Source: Actinomycetota bacterium (GTDB lineage: Bacteria; Actinomycetota; Acidimicrobiia; Acidimicrobiales; Iamiaceae). From it: 8,170 nt of DNA. Of the stretch, positions 5,343 to 8,170 are shown one piece after another; the first letter of the stretch is position 1, and the number at the start of each line of letters is the position of its first letter. Under the pieces are notes generated by a model. It was given only the letters and a program-made list of their open reading frames with translations, made no database searches and was not told where the DNA came from. The stretch is taken from the NCBI GenBank assembly GCA_017882935.1, contig JADGOP010000084.1, positions 1-8,170 on the forward strand, given 5' to 3'. A program made the translations under genes and the position numbers.

Positions 5343-6920
5343 GTGCCCGCGCCGACGTCGACCACCGCCGCTGCCTCCCCCAGCCTCGCGCTGAAGCCAG
5401 GGACCTCCTTCCCCGAGGCCTACGAACGAGCCCGGGCGGTGGCCCCCGAGGCGTTCGCCGAGGGCTACCTGCGCAACCTGTGGGGTGGCACCTGGCGCGA
5501 CGCCGGCAGCCCCCAGGCCTCGGTCTCGCCCATCGACGGCTCGAAGATCGTCGGTCCCTCGATGCTGCCGCCGGCCATGGCCGCAGAGGCGCTCAGCTCG
5601 ACCGTCGTCGAGCACGAGGAGTGGGCGGCGGTGCCGCTCGCCGAGCGCCAGGCCCGTACCCGCCGCGCGGTCGAGGCGCTCGACACCCACCGCGACCTCC
5701 TCGCGCTGCTGCTGGTCTGGGAGATCGGCAAGCCGTGGGCACAGTCGATGGAGTCGGTCGACCGCACCATCTCCGGCGTCGAGTGGTACCTCGACGAGAT
5801 CGAGCCGATGCTCGCGGGTCGCCGGCAGCTGTCGGGCCCGGTGTCCAACATCGCCTCGTGGAACTACCCGCTGTCGGTCCTGGTGCACGCCATGCTCGTG
5901 CAGACGCTCGCCGGCAACGCGGTCATCGCCAAGTCGCCCACCGACGGCGGCGTGTGCGCCCTCACCCTGGCCACCGCGCTGGCGCGGCGCGAGGGCCTGC
6001 CGCTCACGCTCGTGAGCGGGGGCGGGCGCGACCTCTCGCCGGTCCTGGTGAACTCCCCCGAGATCGGCTGCCTCTCGTTCGTGGGTGGGCGCGACACGGG
6101 CGGCCAGATCGCCTCGCAGCTCGCCGACACCGAGAAGCGGCACATCCTCGAGCAGGAGGGCCTCAACGCCTGGGGCATCTGGGAGTACTCCGACTGGGAC
6201 AACCTCACCGCGCACCTCCGCAAGGGCTTCGCCTACGGCAAGCAGCGGTGCACCGCCTACCCCCGCTACGTCGTGCAGCGGAAGCTGTTCGACAAGTTCC
6301 TCGCCGCCTTCCTGCCGGTGCTCGGCGGGCTGCAGTTCGGCCACCCGCTGGCCGTGGCCGACCCCGCCGACGAGCTCCCCACGCTCGACTTCGGGCCGCT
6401 CATCCACGCCGCCAAGGTCAGCGACCTCACCGACAAGGTCGACGAGGCCGTGCTGCGGGGCGCGGTGCCGCTGTACCGCGGCTCGCTCGACGACGGGCGC
6501 TTCCTGCCCGGTCAGGACACCGCCGCCTACCTCGCACCGGTGGCCCTGCTCGACCCGCCCCGCTCGTCGCCGCTGCACCACGCCGAGCCGTTCGGTCCCG
6601 TCGACACCGTCATGGTCGTGGACACCGAGGCCGACCTGCTGGCCGCCATGAACGCCTCCAACGGCGCCCTCGTGGCCTCCCTCGCCTGCGACGACGAAGG
6701 CCTCGCCAAGCGCCTCGCCGGTGAGCTCCAGGCCTTCAAGGTGGGCATCAACAAGCCCCGCTCCCGCGGCGACAAGGCCGAGCCCTTCGGCGGCCGCGGC
6801 GCGTCGTGGCGCGGTGCGTTCGTGGGGGGCGAGCACCTGGTGCACGCCGTCACCGAGGGCCCCGCCGGCGAGCGCCTGTTCGGCAACTTCCCCGACTACC
6901 GCCTCGAGCCGCCGACGTGA
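5343..6920 (+). CDS. Aldehyde dehydrogenase superfamily protein, divergent type
   Basis: This 525-residue cytoplasmic enzyme should oxidise an aldehyde to a carboxylic acid with NAD(P)+. The substrate cannot be read from the sequence. The family's landmarks appear in order. The Asn of the oxyanion hole is N174 in SWNYP, and the cofactor-binding Lys is K197 in VIAKSP. The turn usually written FTGS reads FVGGRDTGGQ (246-255). The general-base Glu appears as E270 within LEQEGLN rather than ELGGK. The nucleophile is C303 in GKQRCTA, and the cofactor-ribose Glu is E415 in EPFGPV. The E270-C303 spacing of 33 is close to the usual 34. The catalytic set is therefore present, but the surroundings differ from common ALDHs, and the C-terminal region carries INKPRSRGDKAEPFGG (469-484). 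The length is slightly above the usual 480-500. The start is GTG 5343, with AAGGAG upstream. It has its own promoter and a palindrome, and its stop codon touches the palindrome before the acyl-CoA dehydrogenase gene. Confidence 0.9.
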   Translation: MPAPTSTTAAASPSLALKPGTSFPEAYERARAVAPEAFAEGYLRNLWGGTWRDAGSPQASVSPIDGSKIVGPSMLPPAMAAEALSSTVVEHEEWAAVPLAERQARTRRAVEALDTHRDLLALLLVWEIGKPWAQSMESVDRTISGVEWYLDEIEPMLAGRRQLSGPVSNIASWNYPLSVLVHAMLVQTLAGNAVIAKSPTDGGVCALTLATALARREGLPLTLVSGGGRDLSPVLVNSPEIGCLSFVGGRDTGGQIASQLADTEKRHILEQEGLNAWGIWEYSDWDNLTAHLRKGFAYGKQRCTAYPRYVVQRKLFDKFLAAFLPVLGGLQFGHPLAVADPADELPTLDFGPLIHAAKVSDLTDKVDEAVLRGAVPLYRGSLDDGRFLPGQDTAAYLAPVALLDPPRSSPLHHAEPFGPVDTVMVVDTEADLLAAMNASNGALVASLACDDEGLAKRLAGELQAFKVGINKPRSRGDKAEPFGGRGASWRGAFVGGEHLVHAVTEGPAGERLFGNFPDYRLEPPT

Positions 6921-6939
6921 CTTGACCGGCGGGTCAAGT
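6920..6939. promoter_or_regulatory. Perfect 20-bp palindrome overlapping a -35 box (operator candidate)
   Basis: ACTTGACC (6920-6927) and GGTCAAGT (6932-6939) are exact inverted copies around GGCG. The left arm starts on the last base of the aldehyde dehydrogenase stop codon and contains the TTGACC hexamer of the next promoter. A dimeric repressor of TetR type, common for fatty-acid genes in actinomycetes, would block RNA polymerase here; the regulator type is inference. A terminator role for the upstream gene is possible, but no T-run follows. Confidence 0.6.
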
Positions 6940-6952
6940 GGGCGCCTAGCAT
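6922..6952 (+). promoter_or_regulatory. Putative promoter of the acyl-CoA dehydrogenase gene
   Basis: TTGACC (6922-6927) is a strong -35 match. TAGCAT (6947-6952) fits a TANNNT -10 box after a 19-base spacer, which is slightly long. The start point would be near 6959, giving a leader of about 56 bases. It supports independent transcription of the acyl-CoA dehydrogenase gene. Confidence 0.5.
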
Positions 6953-6957
6953 CGCCC

Positions 6958-6990
6958 CGGCGCCGCGTCGACCCGACGTGGGGGGCGCCG
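6958..6990 (+). other. Possible 5' leader hairpin before the acyl-CoA dehydrogenase gene
   Basis: CGGCGCC (6958-6964) pairs exactly with GGCGCCG (6984-6990). Inside, CGTCG (6966-6970) pairs with CGACG (6974-6978) around a 3-base loop. The structure would occupy the first half of the predicted leader and end about 13 bases before the GGGGGAA ribosome-binding stretch. Such pairing can arise by chance in GC-rich DNA. Confidence 0.3.
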
Positions 6991-7014
6991 ACACCGCTTC
7001 TCTGGGGGAACGAC

Positions 7015-8170
7015 ATGACCGACGTGGCCACCACCACCGACTCCCTGGTCAGCGAGCTGACCTCCTGGCTCGAGAGCAACTGGGACCCCGACCTCACCGT
7101 CGGCGCCTGGTGGGAGCGACTGGGCCTGAGCGGCTGGGGCATGCCCACGCTCCCCGACAACGCCTATGGGCGCGGCCTGGCCCGCAACGAGGCCGCGGTG
7201 GTGTCGCGCACCATCGCCGAGTTCGGTGCACTCGGGTCGCCCGGTGGCCTCGGGGCGCTGCTCGCCGCCCCCACCATCGGCGTCCACGGCACCCAGCCGC
7301 AGATCGACCGCTACGTGCGCGACATCGTCACGGGCCAGAAGGGCTGGTGCCAGCTCTTCAGCGAGCCCGGCGCCGGCTCCGACCTGGCCGGGCTGCAGAC
7401 CAAGTGCCTGCGCGACGGCGACGAGTGGGTCGTGAACGGGCAGAAGGTGTGGACCTCGGGGGGGCAGGTGGCCGACCTCGGCATGCTCATCGCCCGCACC
7501 GACACCGACGCGCCGAAGCACCGCGGCATCAGCTACTTCGCGTTCGACATGCTGCAGCCGGGCGTCGACGTCCGACCCCTGCGCGAGATGACGGGCCGGG
7601 CCCTCTTCAACGAGGTGTTCATCAGCGACGCCCGCGTGCCCGACAGCGCCCGCATCGGCGACCTCAACGACGGGTGGAAGGTCACCAACACCACGCTCGC
7701 CTTCGAGCGCGCGGGCCTCGGCTCGGGCGGCGGCGGGGCCGGGGCCACCATGGTGCTGCCCGGCACCCTGCCCGGACACCTCGACAAGCGGGCCGGCGAC
7801 TTCGCCCCGACCCCCGGAGTCAAGGACCGCCCGGTCACCCGTCGCGGCCCGTTGGGCGGCACCGTGGCCATGCTCACGTTCATCGCCAAGGCCAACGACG
7901 CCGTCGACGACCCGAGCATCCGCCAGGGCCTCATGCAGCTGCACACGCTCGAGGAGCTCGGCCGGTTCAACAACCTCCGCCTCAAGGCCGCGAAGGAGGC
8001 CGGCCGCGACATCCCCGGCCTGCCGAACCTCTCCAAGCTCGCCATGAGCGAGATCATGCGGCTGGCCCGCGACCTCGGCCTGCGCATCGCCGGCCCTTAC
8101 GGCACGGTCCACGGCTACACCGACGAGGCCAACAAGGCCCTCGACGAGGCGCTCGGCGCGGCGCACCAGG
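7015..8170 (+). CDS. Acyl-CoA dehydrogenase, FAD-dependent, 3' end outside window
   Basis: The frame is open from the ATG at 7015 to the window edge, giving 385 residues without a stop. The protein is a cytoplasmic flavoenzyme that would introduce an alpha-beta double bond into an acyl-CoA. The helical N-terminal domain covers about residues 1-110. The flavin-binding middle domain carries the family signature WCQLFSEPGAGSDLAGLQ (111-128), then NGQKVWTSGG (141-150) and FNEVFISDARVP (198-209). The C-terminal helical domain starts with GWKV and LAFERAGLGSG (220-238). Between FERAGL and the DDPSIRQGLMQLHTLEELGR segment (298-316) are about 60 residues, including a Gly-rich run and a HLDKRAGDF element, more than in a typical short-chain enzyme. 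The final residues, where a late-placed catalytic Glu and the flavin-contacting end would lie, are missing, so activity cannot be judged. GGGGGAA at 7004-7010 serves as ribosome-binding site. A separate promoter and palindrome precede it. Chain-length or steroid preference cannot be assigned. Confidence 0.93.
   Translation, partial: MTDVATTTDSLVSELTSWLESNWDPDLTVGAWWERLGLSGWGMPTLPDNAYGRGLARNEAAVVSRTIAEFGALGSPGGLGALLAAPTIGVHGTQPQIDRYVRDIVTGQKGWCQLFSEPGAGSDLAGLQTKCLRDGDEWVVNGQKVWTSGGQVADLGMLIARTDTDAPKHRGISYFAFDMLQPGVDVRPLREMTGRALFNEVFISDARVPDSARIGDLNDGWKVTNTTLAFERAGLGSGGGGAGATMVLPGTLPGHLDKRAGDFAPTPGVKDRPVTRRGPLGGTVAMLTFIAKANDAVDDPSIRQGLMQLHTLEELGRFNNLRLKAAKEAGRDIPGLPNLSKLAMSEIMRLARDLGLRIAGPYGTVHGYTDEANKALDEALGAAHQ

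Noticed and set aside
5265..7160. 631-residue open frame on the minus strand opposite the aldehyde dehydrogenase gene
   Set aside because: It is antisense to a gene with clear catalytic motifs, and the translated product has no recognisable domain. Long antisense frames are expected at this GC content.
6946..8166. 406-residue open frame on the minus strand opposite the acyl-CoA dehydrogenase gene
   Set aside because: It has Gly/His/Arg/Val-rich composition and no domain, and the plus strand carries clear acyl-CoA dehydrogenase motifs.

Overview
The window is very GC-rich, densely coding DNA with GTG and ATG starts, TGA stops throughout and third positions dominated by G and C. Together with TANNNT-type -10 boxes placed for leaderless transcripts, a Thr-rich secreted protein and several fatty-acid-type oxidation genes, this points to an actinomycete. 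A member of the Acidimicrobiia is my best guess, from the style of the proteins rather than from any marker gene. I see no tRNA, rRNA, CRISPR array, transposase, phage gene or attachment site.

Layout. From 1 to 1968 runs the 3' part of a valyl-tRNA synthetase gene (valS, 5' end outside the window). It is followed 16 bases later by a gene for a 228-residue single-pass membrane protein of unknown function (1985-2671). A 36-base convergent gap carrying four copies of a 7-bp repeat separates these from a minus-strand gene for an FKBP-type peptidyl-prolyl isomerase lipoprotein (2708-3274). Divergent from it is a zinc-free quinone-oxidoreductase-type MDR gene (3396-4388). That gene converges on a minus-strand gene for a membrane-anchored or secreted protein with a Thr/Ser/Pro linker (4398-5144). 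The two genes end 9 bases apart inside a perfect 9-bp inverted repeat that looks like a shared terminator. A 198-base divergent region (5145-5342) holds promoter-like sites and two inverted repeats. It leads into an unusual aldehyde dehydrogenase gene (5343-6920) and then, after 94 bases with its own promoter and a 20-bp palindrome, an acyl-CoA dehydrogenase gene that runs off the right edge (7015-8170+).

How they fit together. The left half combines translation (ValRS) with envelope proteins. The right half is redox metabolism: an MDR reductase, an aldehyde dehydrogenase that would make a carboxylic acid, and an acyl-CoA dehydrogenase that would desaturate an acyl-CoA. No acyl-CoA ligase, hydratase or thiolase is visible, so a common pathway is only an inference. 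Each right-hand gene appears to have its own promoter and its own palindrome, suggesting separate regulation rather than one operon.

Nothing here amounts to a convincing new multi-gene system. The most useful leads are the two perfect palindromes at the aldehyde dehydrogenase and acyl-CoA dehydrogenase promoters, the shared convergent terminator, the two probable leaderless transcripts, an FKBP with a substituted active-site Asp, and an aldehyde dehydrogenase with a diverged glutamate motif.
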